A DNA stretch of 64,000 nt from Pseudonocardia hierapolitana (lineage in GTDB: Bacteria > Actinomycetota > Actinomycetes > Mycobacteriales > Pseudonocardiaceae): contig NZ_VIWU01000001.1 in the NCBI RefSeq assembly GCF_007994075.1, forward strand, positions 2,108,001 to 2,172,000, written 5' to 3'. Below the pieces are notes generated by a model. It searched no databases. It was not told the origin of the DNA and worked only from the letters and a program-made list of their open reading frames with translations. Every line of letters starts with the position of its first letter. Positions within the stretch are counted from its first letter, which is position 1. The position numbers were made by a program, and so were the translations under genes. Below, in pieces: positions 9,179-17,489 of the stretch.

Positions 9179-9796
9179 CTAGTCGTCGTCCTCGTCGTCG
9201 TCGCGCTCCGGCTCGCCGGGGCGCAGGATGTCGACGCTGCCGAACGCGCCGGTGGCATCCACCACCACTTCTGGGCCGGTGCCGGTGCAGGCCAGTGCGC
9301 AGTCGGTGCTGCCGAAGATGATCGTGCCGGTGTGCCGCGCCCGCATCCCCTCCGGGATGACGACGTCGACGCTGCCGAAGATCATGCCCACCTCGACGCG
9401 GTCCTGGCCGGGCGCGACGGTGATCTCCCGATTGCCGAAGACGGCCGCGCCGTCGGCGGCCGTGACGACCTGCGAACCGACGAAGAGCAGCGCCGCGGTG
9501 GCCGCCACCGCGCCGACGGCTCCGCCGACCCGCTGCCCGAGGCTCTTCGACGGCCCCCTCTCGGGTGCCGCTACGACGGCGGTGGGCTGCTCATCGGGGC
9601 CCGGCCGGTACGGGGGCAGGTCGCGGACCAGCTCGTCCAGCTCGCTCTGGGTGCGGGCGGCCCAGCACAGCGCGGCGCGCTCGTCGTACTCGGTGAGGGT
9701 GAGCACGCCATCGGCGTGCGCCTGCTGCAGGTGCGCGTCGGCGGCGCGGCGTTCGCGGTCGCCGATGCGCAGCTCCCGTCCTGGCGGTTCGTCCAC
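9179..9796 (-). CDS. DUF1707 membrane protein with LiaF-like C-terminal repeats
   Basis: A 205-residue protein with an N-terminal DUF1707 module (ELRIGDRERRAADAHLQQAH, ADGVLTLTEYDERA, ARTQSELDELVRDLP; residues about 8-65), one transmembrane segment (VGAVAATAALLFVGSQVV) and a C-terminal beta region with the recurring motif F-G-S/N (AVFGNREITV, MIFGSVDVVIPEG, IIFGSTDC, GAFGSVDILRPG). The tail ends in an acidic DDDEDDD run. The arrangement resembles LiaF-type cell-envelope stress sensors, with the sheet outside the membrane, but no two-component genes are adjacent, so the role is inferred. GTG start at 9796. It converges with the sigma factor gene. Confidence 0.82.
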   Translation of the reverse strand: MDEPPGRELRIGDRERRAADAHLQQAHADGVLTLTEYDERAALCWAARTQSELDELVRDLPPYRPGPDEQPTAVVAAPERGPSKSLGQRVGGAVGAVAATAALLFVGSQVVTAADGAAVFGNREITVAPGQDRVEVGMIFGSVDVVIPEGMRARHTGTIIFGSTDCALACTGTGPEVVVDATGAFGSVDILRPGEPERDDDEDDD

Positions 9797-9811
9797 GTAC
9801 CCATAGTGCCG

Positions 9812-11023
9812 CTACCTGTGGCCGGCGCCCGCAGTGGTCGTGACCGGAGCATCCCAGTCGATGTGGTGCCCGTGCAGCCAGGCGGCGGCCCGGTCCCCCT
9901 GCCTACGGAGGAAGATCGGCAGGAGCGCATCGCGCAGGACCCGCACCACCGGCCCCGCCGCCTTCGCGTTGCTCGATCGCGCGCCGTCGGCCACCACCTG
10001 CTCCACCCGGGACCGCCGCAGCCGCTCGTAGGCGGCGAACGCGGCGTCGGGCTCGGGCACGTCGCGCAGACACCGGCCGAGCTCGACGGCGTCCTCGATC
10101 GCCATCGAGGCACCCTGCCCGGACGCGGGCGACGTCGCGTGCGCGGCGTCGCCGATGAGGATCATGCGATCGCGATGCCAGTGGCGCACCGATGGAAGGT
10201 CGTAGGTCGCCCAGGCCTCCAGCTCCCCCGGGGTTGCGGCGATGATCGCGCAGGCCGCGGTGCGGTCGCCCGCGAACAGGTCGTTCAGCCGGGCGCGCCA
10301 GTGGGCCGTGCCGAGCGCGGCGAGCTCGCCGGGCGCGGGCTCGGAGCGCCGGGGCGGGTTCGCGAACCACCAGACGGCCCCGTCCGGCGCGACCACGTGG
10401 CCGAAGAAGGCCCGCTTGCCGAAGATCATCTCGTAGCCGCCGGGCGCGGTGCCGACGTCCAGTGCCGGAGCGAACCCGCCGATGTTGAGCACCGGCACGT
10501 ACCGCGCGGGCGCCGCGGCCGGATCGATGGCCCGCCGGACCCTGGACCGGATGCCGTCGGCGCCGACGAGCAGGTCGGCCGTCGCCGTCGTGCCGTCGGC
10601 GAACTCGGCCCGGACGCCGCCGGGCACCGCCCGCGCGTCGGTGAGCCTGCGCCCGTGCTCGATCGTGATGCCCCGACGGCGGGCCTCGTCACGCAATGCG
10701 CGGTAGAGGTCGCTGCGCCGCAGCGTGACGCCGACCGTGCCGTCCGGAAGGGCCGCTCCCGTGCTCACCTCGCCGAGCAGTTTCCCGGTGCCGCTGCGGA
10801 AGCGCATGCGCGGCGTGGGGAACCCGATCTCGGACACCACATGACCGATGCCCAGCGTGCGCAGCGCATCGATGCCGTTGACCTGCAGCGTCAGGAACGC
10901 ACCCACCTCGTCCGCCGGGCCCTCGTGGGCCTCGTACACCGTGGGCGTGAGGCCCGCCCGCTGCAGCGCGACGGCCGCGACCGGCCCCGCGATCCCCGCA
11001 CCGATCACCAGTGCCGTCCGCAT
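9812..11023 (-). CDS. FAD-dependent aromatic-ring monooxygenase (PHBH-like)
   Basis: A 403-residue flavoprotein monooxygenase. The N-terminal dinucleotide fold reads ALVIGAGIAGPVAAVALQRAG, the DG motif is LLVGADGIRSRVRRAI, and the second FAD motif is RMILIGDAAHATSPASGQGASMAIEDA. These three motifs define class A hydroxylases acting on aromatic or polyketide rings or on antibiotics; the substrate is not deducible. Divergent from the MarR gene at 11105 with 81 bases between starts holding tandem operator repeats, which strongly suggests that the MarR represses this gene and that its substrate or a related phenolic is the inducer. Sixteen bases separate it from the DUF1707 gene, which may be cotranscribed. 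Confidence 0.9.
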   Translation of the reverse strand: MRTALVIGAGIAGPVAAVALQRAGLTPTVYEAHEGPADEVGAFLTLQVNGIDALRTLGIGHVVSEIGFPTPRMRFRSGTGKLLGEVSTGAALPDGTVGVTLRRSDLYRALRDEARRRGITIEHGRRLTDARAVPGGVRAEFADGTTATADLLVGADGIRSRVRRAIDPAAAPARYVPVLNIGGFAPALDVGTAPGGYEMIFGKRAFFGHVVAPDGAVWWFANPPRRSEPAPGELAALGTAHWRARLNDLFAGDRTAACAIIAATPGELEAWATYDLPSVRHWHRDRMILIGDAAHATSPASGQGASMAIEDAVELGRCLRDVPEPDAAFAAYERLRRSRVEQVVADGARSSNAKAAGPVVRVLRDALLPIFLRRQGDRAAAWLHGHHIDWDAPVTTTAGAGHR

Positions 11024-11050
11024 GTCCTACCCTTTCCTCGCACCACCAAA

Positions 11051-11084
11051 TATCTCGTCAGTCCGAGTATCTCGGCAGTCCGAG
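11051..11084. promoter_or_regulatory. Tandem 17-bp operator repeats between FAD monooxygenase and marR
   Basis: Two directly adjacent copies of TATCTCGkCAGTCCGAG occupy 11051-11067 and 11068-11084, differing only at the k position (T, then G). Each contains an inverted repeat CTCGG-CAGT-CCGAG, perfect in the second copy and with one mismatch in the first. The position in the short divergent intergenic region, upstream of both start codons, fits a MarR-family dimer binding each unit. The AGGAGG of the marR gene follows at 11095-11100. Confidence 0.7.
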
Positions 11085-11104
11085 AGAAGTGTCAAGGAGG
11101 TCGG

Positions 11105-11602
11105 GTGTCCACCGACGAGTTGCGCGCCGACATCCAGCGGTCGACGCTGCGCTTCATCGCAGGCGTCGTGCTGCACAACCACGCCGTGGCGCAGCGGATG
11201 GGGCTCGGGGCGAGCGACTCCCAGCTGATCTCGCTGCTCAACTTGCACGGCCCGCTGACCCCGGGCCGGCTCGCGGACCTGACCGGCCTCACCACCGGCA
11301 CCGTGACGGGTGTGATCGACCGCTTGGAGCGTGCCGGGTTCGTGCGCCGCGAACGGGACACGACGGACCGGCGGAAGGTGCTCGTGACGCCGGTGCCCGA
11401 GACGATGGCCACCCTGGGCGAGCACTACCGCCACCACGGCGAGCAGCTCGACGCCGTGCTCAGCACCCGCGACGACGCTCAGTTGCGGGTGATCGCCGAC
11501 TTCCTCGCCGACCTGGCCGGCCCGGACGCCGGAGCGCTGGTGGCACCACCGCCCTCGGCAGGCGGGCGCGGCAGCGGCACCACGACCAGCAACGGCAGCT
11601 GA
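11105..11602 (+). CDS. MarR-family transcriptional regulator
   Basis: A 165-residue winged-helix regulator. The wHTH core is GPLTPGRLADLTGLTTGTVTG followed by IDRLERAGFVRRERDTTDRRKVLV, the family's recognition helix and D-R-R-x-V-x-V wing. GTG start at 11105 with AGGAGG four bases upstream. MarR proteins commonly repress a divergent gene and are released by phenolic ligands, so the FAD monooxygenase at 9812 is the likely target. The tail is Ser/Gly/Pro-rich and slightly longer than usual. An apparent upstream extension of this frame is the shadow of the opposite genes. Confidence 0.9.
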   Translation: MSTDELRADIQRSTLRFIAGVVLHNHAVAQRMGLGASDSQLISLLNLHGPLTPGRLADLTGLTTGTVTGVIDRLERAGFVRRERDTTDRRKVLVTPVPETMATLGEHYRHHGEQLDAVLSTRDDAQLRVIADFLADLAGPDAGALVAPPPSAGGRGSGTTTSNGS

Positions 11603-11743
11603 CCCGGCGCCGCACGGTTGGGCCGCCGCACGTGACCCATCACCCACCCGGTGCGGCGGGGATGCCCGCGGACGAACGACACGCCCATCACCTCCGGCAC
11701 CGAGTTCACCACGGGGGTCGGACAATCCGGGCTCGCTCCTAGG

Positions 11744-12379
11744 ATGGCCGAGGTGCCCGTCCCCGCGCCCTCCGATGCCGCCCGTTTCGATGCCGCTCGT
11801 TTCGATGCAGCCGCCGACGCCTACGACGACGACCCGCACCACCTCGCGATCGCCCGGCAGCTGGTGGCCGGCCTGCGGCCGGTACCGGCACCCGAGCTGG
11901 TCGTCGACGTCGCGACGGGCACCGGGTTCGCCGCCCTCGCCGCGCTCGAGACGCTCGCGCCGCGGCGCGTCCTGGCGATCGACATCTCGCCGCGGATGAT
12001 CGAGAAGGCCGCGGCGAAGGCGGCCACCGACGGCCGGGTCGAGTGGCGGGTGGGGCCCGCCGTGCCGCTCGACCTGCCGGACGGAACGGTCGACGTGGTG
12101 CTCTGCGCGTCCGCGCTGCACCTCATCGGCGCCTCCGCCCCGGCCGAGTGGCGCCGGGTGCTGCGGCCGGGAGGGCGGGCGGCGTTCAGCATCCCGGTGG
12201 CCGCCCACTTCCACCCCTCCCCGGAGTTCGCGGCATCGCTGCCCGCCGACCTCGCCGTCCCGGCCGACGAGGAGGGCGCCGAGCGCATCGCCCGCGCGGC
12301 CGGGTTCGAGTCCGTGCGGGTGACGACCACGCCCGCCCCGCGCCGGTCTTTCCTCGTGTTCGCGGACCTGGCCGCATGA
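11744..12379 (+). CDS. Class I SAM-dependent methyltransferase
   Basis: A 211-residue methyltransferase with the Rossmann signature VVDVATGTGFAALAAL (motif I), RVLAIDISPRMIEKA (motif II) and GTVDVVLCASALHLIG / LRPGGRAAFSIPV (post-I motifs), as in the UbiE/Methyltransf_11 group. The acceptor is unknown. Near the N-terminus a short in-frame duplication gives AARFD-AARFD-AAADAY. The ATG at 11744 is selected as the start just before the conserved YDDDPHHLAIARQL region. The stop overlaps the ATG of the next gene (ATGA at 12376-12379), so the MOSC protein is translationally coupled to it. Confidence 0.87.
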   Translation: MAEVPVPAPSDAARFDAARFDAAADAYDDDPHHLAIARQLVAGLRPVPAPELVVDVATGTGFAALAALETLAPRRVLAIDISPRMIEKAAAKAATDGRVEWRVGPAVPLDLPDGTVDVVLCASALHLIGASAPAEWRRVLRPGGRAAFSIPVAAHFHPSPEFAASLPADLAVPADEEGAERIARAAGFESVRVTTTPAPRRSFLVFADLAA

Positions 12380-13242
12380 GCGCCCGCGTGGTCGCGCTGC
12401 ACACCTACCCGGTCAAGGGCTGCGCCGGCACCAGCCTGACCAGCGCGTTCCTGGCCCCCGCCGGCCTCGCCCACGACCGGACGTTCATGGTCGTCGACGA
12501 GGAGGGCGTCTTCCGCAGCCAGCGCCGGGACCCGCTGCTCGCGACGATCCGGCCCGCGATCTTCGGCGAGGGCCGCGAGCTGGAGCTGCACGCACCCGGC
12601 GCCGATGCCGTGCGGGTCATGGTGGACATCGACGGGCCGCGGCGTCCCGTGGAGATGTTCGGCAACCCCTACCGGGGCATCGACCAGGGCGACGCCGTCG
12701 CGGGGTGGCTCACCGAGGTGCTCGGGAGGCCGAGCCGGCTCGTGCGGGTCCCGCCGGAGCACGACCGCATCACCGACGGTGAGACGCCGGGCCGGGCCGG
12801 GTTCGCCGACAGCGGCGCACTGCTGCTCGCGAGCCGCGCGTCCTGGGCCGAGCTGGACCGGCGGATCGCCGCGCGCGGCGCAGGCGCCGGGGAACGGCAG
12901 CCAGCGAAGGTGGGCACGGTGCCCATGGACCGGTTCCGTCCCAACGTCGTGGTCGACGGGTGGGCCGAGCCGCACGTCGAGGACCAGGTCCGCGAGATGT
13001 CCGTCGGCGACGCCGACCTGGCGTTCGCCAAGCAGGCGATCCGGTGCGCGGTGACGCTGGTCGACCAGCGCACGGGGGTGCGGTCCGGTCCCGAGCCGCT
13101 GCGGACGCTGGCGGACTACCGGCGCGTCACGGACAAGGGCGTCGCGTTCGGGGCCAAGTTCTCGGTGGTCCGCACCGGGCAGCTGACCGTGGGCGACGAG
13201 CTCGTCGTGCACCGGTGGGCGGACGCCCCGGTCACCGCGTAG
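12376..13242 (+). CDS. MOSC-domain molybdenum cofactor-binding protein
   Basis: A 288-residue protein: an N-terminal MOSC beta-barrel (LHTYPVKGCAGTSLTSAFLA, LAHDRTFMVVDEEGVFRSQR) followed by the MOSC domain proper (MDRFRPNVVVDG, FAKQAIRCAVTLVDQRTG, GVAFGAKFSVVRTGQLTVGDELVV). The Cys in the IRCAVT segment is the conserved residue that in mARC/YcbX-type proteins binds sulfurated molybdenum cofactor. It probably transfers electrons to N-hydroxylated or similar compounds; no dedicated reductase domain is present. Translationally coupled to the methyltransferase upstream, and its last 11 bases overlap the convergent membrane-protein gene. Confidence 0.88.
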   Translation: MSARVVALHTYPVKGCAGTSLTSAFLAPAGLAHDRTFMVVDEEGVFRSQRRDPLLATIRPAIFGEGRELELHAPGADAVRVMVDIDGPRRPVEMFGNPYRGIDQGDAVAGWLTEVLGRPSRLVRVPPEHDRITDGETPGRAGFADSGALLLASRASWAELDRRIAARGAGAGERQPAKVGTVPMDRFRPNVVVDGWAEPHVEDQVREMSVGDADLAFAKQAIRCAVTLVDQRTGVRSGPEPLRTLADYRRVTDKGVAFGAKFSVVRTGQLTVGDELVVHRWADAPVTA

Positions 13243-13753
13243 TGCGCACCCGGCCCCACGGCTTGTAGACCGCCAGCACGGTGGCGACCACCAGCGACGT
13301 GCCGGAGACGATCGGTGGGAACACCAGGTTCGCCAGGTCGGTGCCGACGGGGCCGCCGGCGGCGAGCCGCCTGCCGGCCTCCGCCGCGTCATCCATGGCG
13401 GGTCCCAGCAGCACGACGACCAGCGACGTCAGCACGACGTTCAGCACCAGCTTCACCAGCACCCACCAGTGGCGCACCACCCCGTGATGGGTGCCCAGGC
13501 CGAGGACGACCCCGGTGAGGAGGCTCGTCAGCCCGCTCACCACGATCGGCCAGAACAGCAGCGGCATCGCCTGGTAGCAGAGCGCGGCGACGGCGGTGTC
13601 GGAGCCGAGCAGCGGGGTGAAGACCAGCACGGCGAGCATCACGTCGAGCCCGATCCACGCCCCCGCCGCCACGATGTGCGCCACCAGCACGCCCTTGCGG
13701 GTGCGCGGCCGCATCCGCCACCGCAACCGCCCCTCGACCAGCGTCGTCGCCAT
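13232..13753 (-). CDS. Small integral membrane protein, four predicted helices
   Basis: A 173-residue membrane protein, starting at ATG 13753 in a frame that is open further upstream without protein-like sequence. Hydrophobic segments are GVLVAHIVAAGAWIGLDVMLAVLVF, a stretch around LLFWPIVVSGLTSLLTGVVLGLG, a stretch around WWVLVKLVLNVVLTSLVVVLLG, and the C-terminal FPPIVSGTSLVVATVLAVY. The HIVAAGAWIGLD opening with an early His and a later H-H pair (GTHHGVVRHWW) resembles DUF2269/CopD-like membrane proteins, but I cannot name a function. It converges on the MOSC gene with an 11-base overlap. Confidence 0.75.
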   Translation of the reverse strand: MATTLVEGRLRWRMRPRTRKGVLVAHIVAAGAWIGLDVMLAVLVFTPLLGSDTAVAALCYQAMPLLFWPIVVSGLTSLLTGVVLGLGTHHGVVRHWWVLVKLVLNVVLTSLVVVLLGPAMDDAAEAGRRLAAGGPVGTDLANLVFPPIVSGTSLVVATVLAVYKPWGRVRTTR

Positions 13754-13933
13754 GGGCCCATCGTGACGGGCGCCAGCGCGCTCCGCGTCCGGGCGAGGGC
13801 TGCGGATGACGTGCGCCCGCCGGAGTAGCCCGGCGGCGGCCGTTACGCCGCCGGGCGTACGCACCACACGCCCGCGGCGAGTCCGGCATCCGAGCACGGC
13901 GAGTCCGCCGCTTCGGCACGGTGAGCGCCGCGT

Positions 13934-14368
13934 TCACCGCGCCGGGGTGAGCGCGGTGATCCACAGGTTGAGCTGGTCGCGCACCGAGCGCAGCTCCGCG
14001 ACCCACGGCTCGAGGTCCTCCACCGCACGCACCGACCGGTACGCGCCCGGCGGGCCCTGCCGCGGAAAGGCGAGGCGCACCGCGACGTGCAGCATCTGGA
14101 AGTGCAGCAGCACGAGGTCGGACAGCCGCCGCTCCAGGGAGCCGTCGCCCGCGGTGGGCGCGAAGTCGAGCGACCAGGTCCACAGCCGCTGGTACTCGCC
14201 CGCTACCCGGGCGCCCTCCCGCGCGACGAACTGCGCCGACCCCCCCGGCTCCGCGCACGCCTGCAGCACGGCTTCGGCCCGCTCCTGGAGGAGGATGGCC
14301 TGGTCGGCGATGGCGAGGAGAGCGAGCAGGTCGGCGAGCACGCGTTCAGGCCGCTGCTGACTCGCCAT
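13934..14368 (-). CDS. Hypothetical helical protein
   Basis: About 144 residues, almost entirely alpha-helical by composition: repeated Leu/Ala heptads (RVLADLLALLAIADQAILLQERAEAVL, RRLSDLVLLHFQMLHVAVRLAFP) and a C-terminal segment YRSVRAVEDLEPWVAELRSVRDQLNLWITAL. No cysteine pairs, signal peptide or catalytic motif is visible. I do not recognise a family. It is preferred over opposite-strand frames because its amino-acid composition is balanced, whereas those are Arg/Pro/Ser-rich. ATG 14368 and GTG 14377 are both possible starts. It stands alone between a membrane-protein gene and the GHL10 gene. Confidence 0.6.
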   Translation of the reverse strand: MASQQRPERVLADLLALLAIADQAILLQERAEAVLQACAEPGGSAQFVAREGARVAGEYQRLWTWSLDFAPTAGDGSLERRLSDLVLLHFQMLHVAVRLAFPRQGPPGAYRSVRAVEDLEPWVAELRSVRDQLNLWITALTPAR

Positions 14369-14451
14369 CGCATTCACCCGCCCGGATCGTGGCCTGGATC
14401 ACGAAAAGCCTAGTGGCGATGCACGGGCCGGACGAGTAGTGCTACCCGGAA

Positions 14452-15660
14452 TCAGCCGCTGCCTGCCGGCAGGCAGGAGTAGTGGTCCGCCTTGACCCGC
14501 GCCATCGCGGCGGCAGCGTTCGTCGACAGGGACCGCGCGCTGAAGTAGACCTCGCCGCCCACCGCGGGATGCTCGCGGTCGAGGGTCAGGTGTGCGCTGA
14601 GCTCGCCGTCACCCCATGCGGGGCTGCTGCCGACCTTGTACGCCGCCTGCCCGATGTACAGCTTCACCCGGGTGCCGGCCACGGCCCCGGCCCACCACGG
14701 AACGAGCACCGCGTAGTCCGCGGTCGGGTGGCCGATCTCCCAGTAGATCTGCGGGACGATGTAGTGCACCCAGCCCGCACGCACCCACGTCCTGCTGTCG
14801 GCGTAGGTCGTGTCGTAGGACTGCATGCCGGTGGTCACCGACCCGCGCGGATCCGCGGCCCGGTTGCGCCAGATGCCGAACGGGCTGATCCCGAACTCGA
14901 CGTCGCCGTTCTGCGCGGCGAGCCGCTCTGAGACGCCCTTGACCAGCTCGTCGACGTTGTGGCGCCGCCAGTGGGCGATGTCGGCGAAGCCACCGCCGTG
15001 CGCGGCGAACGTGCCGGCGTCCGGGATCTGCTCGCCGTCGACGGGGTACGGGTAGAAGTAGTCGTCGAAGTGCACGCCGTCCACCGGGTAGCGGGTCGCC
15101 ACGTCCAGCACGACGTCGGTGACGAACTCCCGGACCTCGGGGCGACCCGGGTCGTAGTAGAGCTGGCCGCCGTAGGCGAACACCCAGTCCGGGTGCTGCC
15201 TGGCCGGGTGGCCGGGCACCAGCTGCGCCGGGTCGGCCTGCCTGCTCACGCGGAACGGGTTGAACCAGGCGTGGAACCGCAGGCCGCGTGCATGGGCCTC
15301 CTCGACCAGGAACGCGAGGGGGTCGTAGCCGGGGTCCTTCCCCTGCTCGCCGGTGAGCCAGTGCGACCACGGCTCGTACGGCGAGGGCCACAGCGCGTCC
15401 GCCGTGGGACGCACCTGCACGATCACGGTGTTCAGCCCGTGCCGCTGCACGTCGTCGAGGAGCGCGCGGTACTCCTGTTGCTGGTCGGCGGTGGAGAGGC
15501 CCGGCTTGCTGGGCCAGTCGATGTTCTGGACGGTGGCGACCCACGCCGCCCGCATCTCCGCGCCGTCACAGGAGACGGGGACGTCGGCCGGAACGGCACC
15601 CCACGCACCGAGCGCGATCACGAGGGCCGCCACACCCGACTGCACCACCCGTGCCCGCAT
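14452..15660 (-). CDS. Secreted GHL10-type glycoside hydrolase-like protein (YngK family)
   Basis: A 402-residue protein with an N-terminal export signal (RVVQSGVAALVIALGAWGA) and then a TIM-barrel of the glycosyl-hydrolase-like 10 family: EMRAAWVATVQNIDWP, LNTVIVQVRPTADALWPS, HAWFNPFRVS, DGVHFDDYFYPYP (acidic residues of the catalytic barrel) and VEFGISPFGIWRN. Homologues are thought to act on envelope or extracellular polysaccharides, but the substrate of this one is unknown. Length is typical for the catalytic domain alone, without a carbohydrate-binding module. Monocistronic, with short flanking spacers. Confidence 0.88.
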   Translation of the reverse strand: MRARVVQSGVAALVIALGAWGAVPADVPVSCDGAEMRAAWVATVQNIDWPSKPGLSTADQQQEYRALLDDVQRHGLNTVIVQVRPTADALWPSPYEPWSHWLTGEQGKDPGYDPLAFLVEEAHARGLRFHAWFNPFRVSRQADPAQLVPGHPARQHPDWVFAYGGQLYYDPGRPEVREFVTDVVLDVATRYPVDGVHFDDYFYPYPVDGEQIPDAGTFAAHGGGFADIAHWRRHNVDELVKGVSERLAAQNGDVEFGISPFGIWRNRAADPRGSVTTGMQSYDTTYADSRTWVRAGWVHYIVPQIYWEIGHPTADYAVLVPWWAGAVAGTRVKLYIGQAAYKVGSSPAWGDGELSAHLTLDREHPAVGGEVYFSARSLSTNAAAAMARVKADHYSCLPAGSG

Positions 15661-15737
15661 GATCGCCAGTATCGGGCGTCGAAGGTCGCGCGCACTGCAA
15701 TGAACACCCGGAAGTCGAGATCTTCCCCCGCCCGAGG

Positions 15738-16121
15738 TTACGGGGGCGTGCAGGTCGTCCCCCGTCGGATGAGCGCGAGCACGGCGCCCTCGGGGTCGCG
15801 GATCACCGCGTAGGCGCCCTCACCCCCGCCCTTGGGGCCCGCCACCACTTCGCCGCCGTGCTCGCGCACCGCATCGAGGCACGCGTCGAGGTCGTCGACG
15901 GCGATGTAGGCCAGCCATTGCGGCGGCAGGTCGGCGTTCTCACCGCGCGCGTGGCAGATCCCGGTCACGGGCGTGCCGTCGGGCGCGAGCATCATCCAGT
16001 CCTCGCCGAGCGGCTCGGGTTTCCAGCCGACGACGGCGGAGTAGAAGTCCCGCATGCCGGGCGCGTCGGGCACGGTCAGGTCCAGGTGCACGAACGTGCC
16101 GGCCTTCCAGTCCTCGCTCAT
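15738..16121 (-). CDS. VOC-superfamily (glyoxalase/bleomycin-resistance fold) protein
   Basis: A 127-residue single VOC domain: FVHLDLTVPDAPGMRDFYSAV, VVGWKPEPLGEDWMML, LAYIAVDDLDACLDAV and GAYAVIRDPEGAVLALIR, the paired beta-alpha-beta-beta-beta modules. It has the usual metal-site His near the start (HLDL) but the substrate is unknown. The start at ATG 16121 has GAGGA upstream and overlaps the stop of the SRPBCC gene (16118-16121), so it is the third, translationally coupled gene of the ArsR-SRPBCC-VOC operon. ArsR/SRPBCC/VOC clusters are common in actinomycetes and their physiological role is mostly undefined. Confidence 0.87.
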   Translation of the reverse strand: MSEDWKAGTFVHLDLTVPDAPGMRDFYSAVVGWKPEPLGEDWMMLAPDGTPVTGICHARGENADLPPQWLAYIAVDDLDACLDAVREHGGEVVAGPKGGGEGAYAVIRDPEGAVLALIRRGTTCTPP

Positions 16122-16885
16122 GATTTCCTCTCCTCGATCGTCTTCTCGATCCACCGTTGCCAGTCCGCGGTGAGGGCCCTGGTGTCGACGTCGCGCCCGT
16201 AGACGTAGTGGTAGACACTCACGCCGCACCCGTCTGCGCCCTCGACGCCGATGCGGTGCAGCCCGTGCTCCGACCGCACCCCGAGGAACTCCTCGTTCGC
16301 GACGTCCACGACACCGGTGATCGGATCGGGGCCGGCGGGAGTCAGGGTGACCGTCTCGCCGACGGCAGGGGGCCCGGCCAGGCCGAGCGCGCGGAACACC
16401 ACCGGCCGGAGTTCGCCCGCGCTCCCGGCGGTGTAGCTCATGGCGACGGCGTTCCGGGCCGGCAGCCCGGCGAAGTGGCGCAGGTAGCTGCGGAGGTTGT
16501 CGAAGAACAGGGACCAACCGGCGTCGAAGCTGTCGTACTCGCCGTCCCAGTCGGCGCCGTCGAGGAACCCGCTCTGCACGAACCGCAGCACCGCGCCGCC
16601 GCCGTCGCGGCCCTCGACGAGGAACTCGTAGGCGTAGCTCGGCCGCCCGTCCGCGGGCTGCTCGAAGGCGCCGTAGGCGATCCGGCGGCCCGGCTCCCAT
16701 CCCGTGACCCGGCCCCGCGTGGTGAACCCGCCGCCGTAGTCCTGCTCGACGGTGCCGCCGACGCGGGGCTCCACATCGTGCGGCACGAACCAGGTGGCGA
16801 TCCCCGGCCCCGTCGCGACGGCCTGCCACACCTGCTCGGGGGTGGCATCCAGCTCGACGTGCTTCTCCAGCCGACGGTCCGTCAC
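16118..16885 (-). CDS. SRPBCC (AHSA1/START-like) domain protein
   Basis: A 255-residue protein with the AHSA1-type helix-grip fold: LEKHVELDATPEQVWQAVATG, IATWFVPHDVEPRVGG, GRVTGWEPGRRIAYGAFEQP and a VLRFVQSGFLDG segment, then a C-terminal half (DAGWSLFFDNLRSYLRHFAG, GLHRIGVEG) that extends the standard 140-residue fold. Members bind hydrophobic ligands in a central cavity; the ligand here is unknown. GTG start at 16885 overlaps the arsR stop by four bases (GTGA), and its own stop overlaps the VOC start, giving strict translational coupling of all three genes. Confidence 0.87.
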   Translation of the reverse strand: MTDRRLEKHVELDATPEQVWQAVATGPGIATWFVPHDVEPRVGGTVEQDYGGGFTTRGRVTGWEPGRRIAYGAFEQPADGRPSYAYEFLVEGRDGGGAVLRFVQSGFLDGADWDGEYDSFDAGWSLFFDNLRSYLRHFAGLPARNAVAMSYTAGSAGELRPVVFRALGLAGPPAVGETVTLTPAGPDPITGVVDVANEEFLGVRSEHGLHRIGVEGADGCGVSVYHYVYGRDVDTRALTADWQRWIEKTIEERKS

Positions 16886-17472
16886 GCGTCGGTCCTCGCG
16901 AGCTCGGGGTGGATCGCCACGACCACCCGGTGCCGGCGCCCGGCCGGGGCGCTCTCGTCGTGGTACTTGCCCACCAGAGTCGTGACGGCGTGCGCGAGTT
17001 CGTCGGCGAACGCGGCGCGGTCGGCCGCCGAGGCGAACCGCACCTCGCCGTCGATCGCGAACGTCGCCAGCCGCTTCCCGGCCTTCGTCGCCCCCGCGAG
17101 CAGCTCGCCGACCTCCCGCACCGTCCGCGCGGCGACGGCGATGAGCCAGCGGGCCGAGAGCCGGTCCGGCGCGCGCCCGGGATCCGGCGCGACGGCGCCG
17201 AGCGCCGCCGGCGAGATGACGTAGCTCGCGCCCGTGGCCTGCATGACCCGCTCGGTCATGTTGCCCTTGCGCCGCTCGGCGACCAGCTCGATCAGGCCGT
17301 GCTGCTCCAGCGTCCGCAGGTGGTAGTTGACCTTCTGCCGGGCGAGCCCGATCTTCCCCGCGAGGCTGCTGGCCGACCCCGGTTCTGCCAGCTCGGCGAG
17401 CAGCCGGGCCCGGACCGGGTCGAGCGAGACCCCCGCGGCTGCCGGGTCGTCGATGACGGTGAGCTCCTGCAC
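16882..17472 (-). CDS. ArsR-family winged-helix regulator
   Basis: About 196 residues. The DNA-binding domain is near the N-terminus: LDPVRARLLAELAEPGSASSLA, KIGLARQKVNYHLRTLEQHG and LIELVAERRKGNMTERVMQA. The C-terminal 110 residues are extra relative to minimal ArsR proteins and lack a visible metal-binding Cys motif, so it is not an arsenic sensor; a small-molecule or protein-ligand role is more likely. The GTG at 17472 begins the conserved sequence, although the frame is open upstream. It heads the operon with the SRPBCC and VOC genes and probably autoregulates through the palindrome at 17490. Confidence 0.85.
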   Translation of the reverse strand: MQELTVIDDPAAAGVSLDPVRARLLAELAEPGSASSLAGKIGLARQKVNYHLRTLEQHGLIELVAERRKGNMTERVMQATGASYVISPAALGAVAPDPGRAPDRLSARWLIAVAARTVREVGELLAGATKAGKRLATFAIDGEVRFASAADRAAFADELAHAVTTLVGKYHDESAPAGRRHRVVVAIHPELARTDA

Positions 17473-17489
17473 TCCCCGACGGTCCCACC

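Noticed and set aside
13806..14360. Plus-strand frame opposite the helical protein at 13934
   Set aside because: Ser/Arg/Pro-rich without motifs; the minus-strand frame has the better composition.
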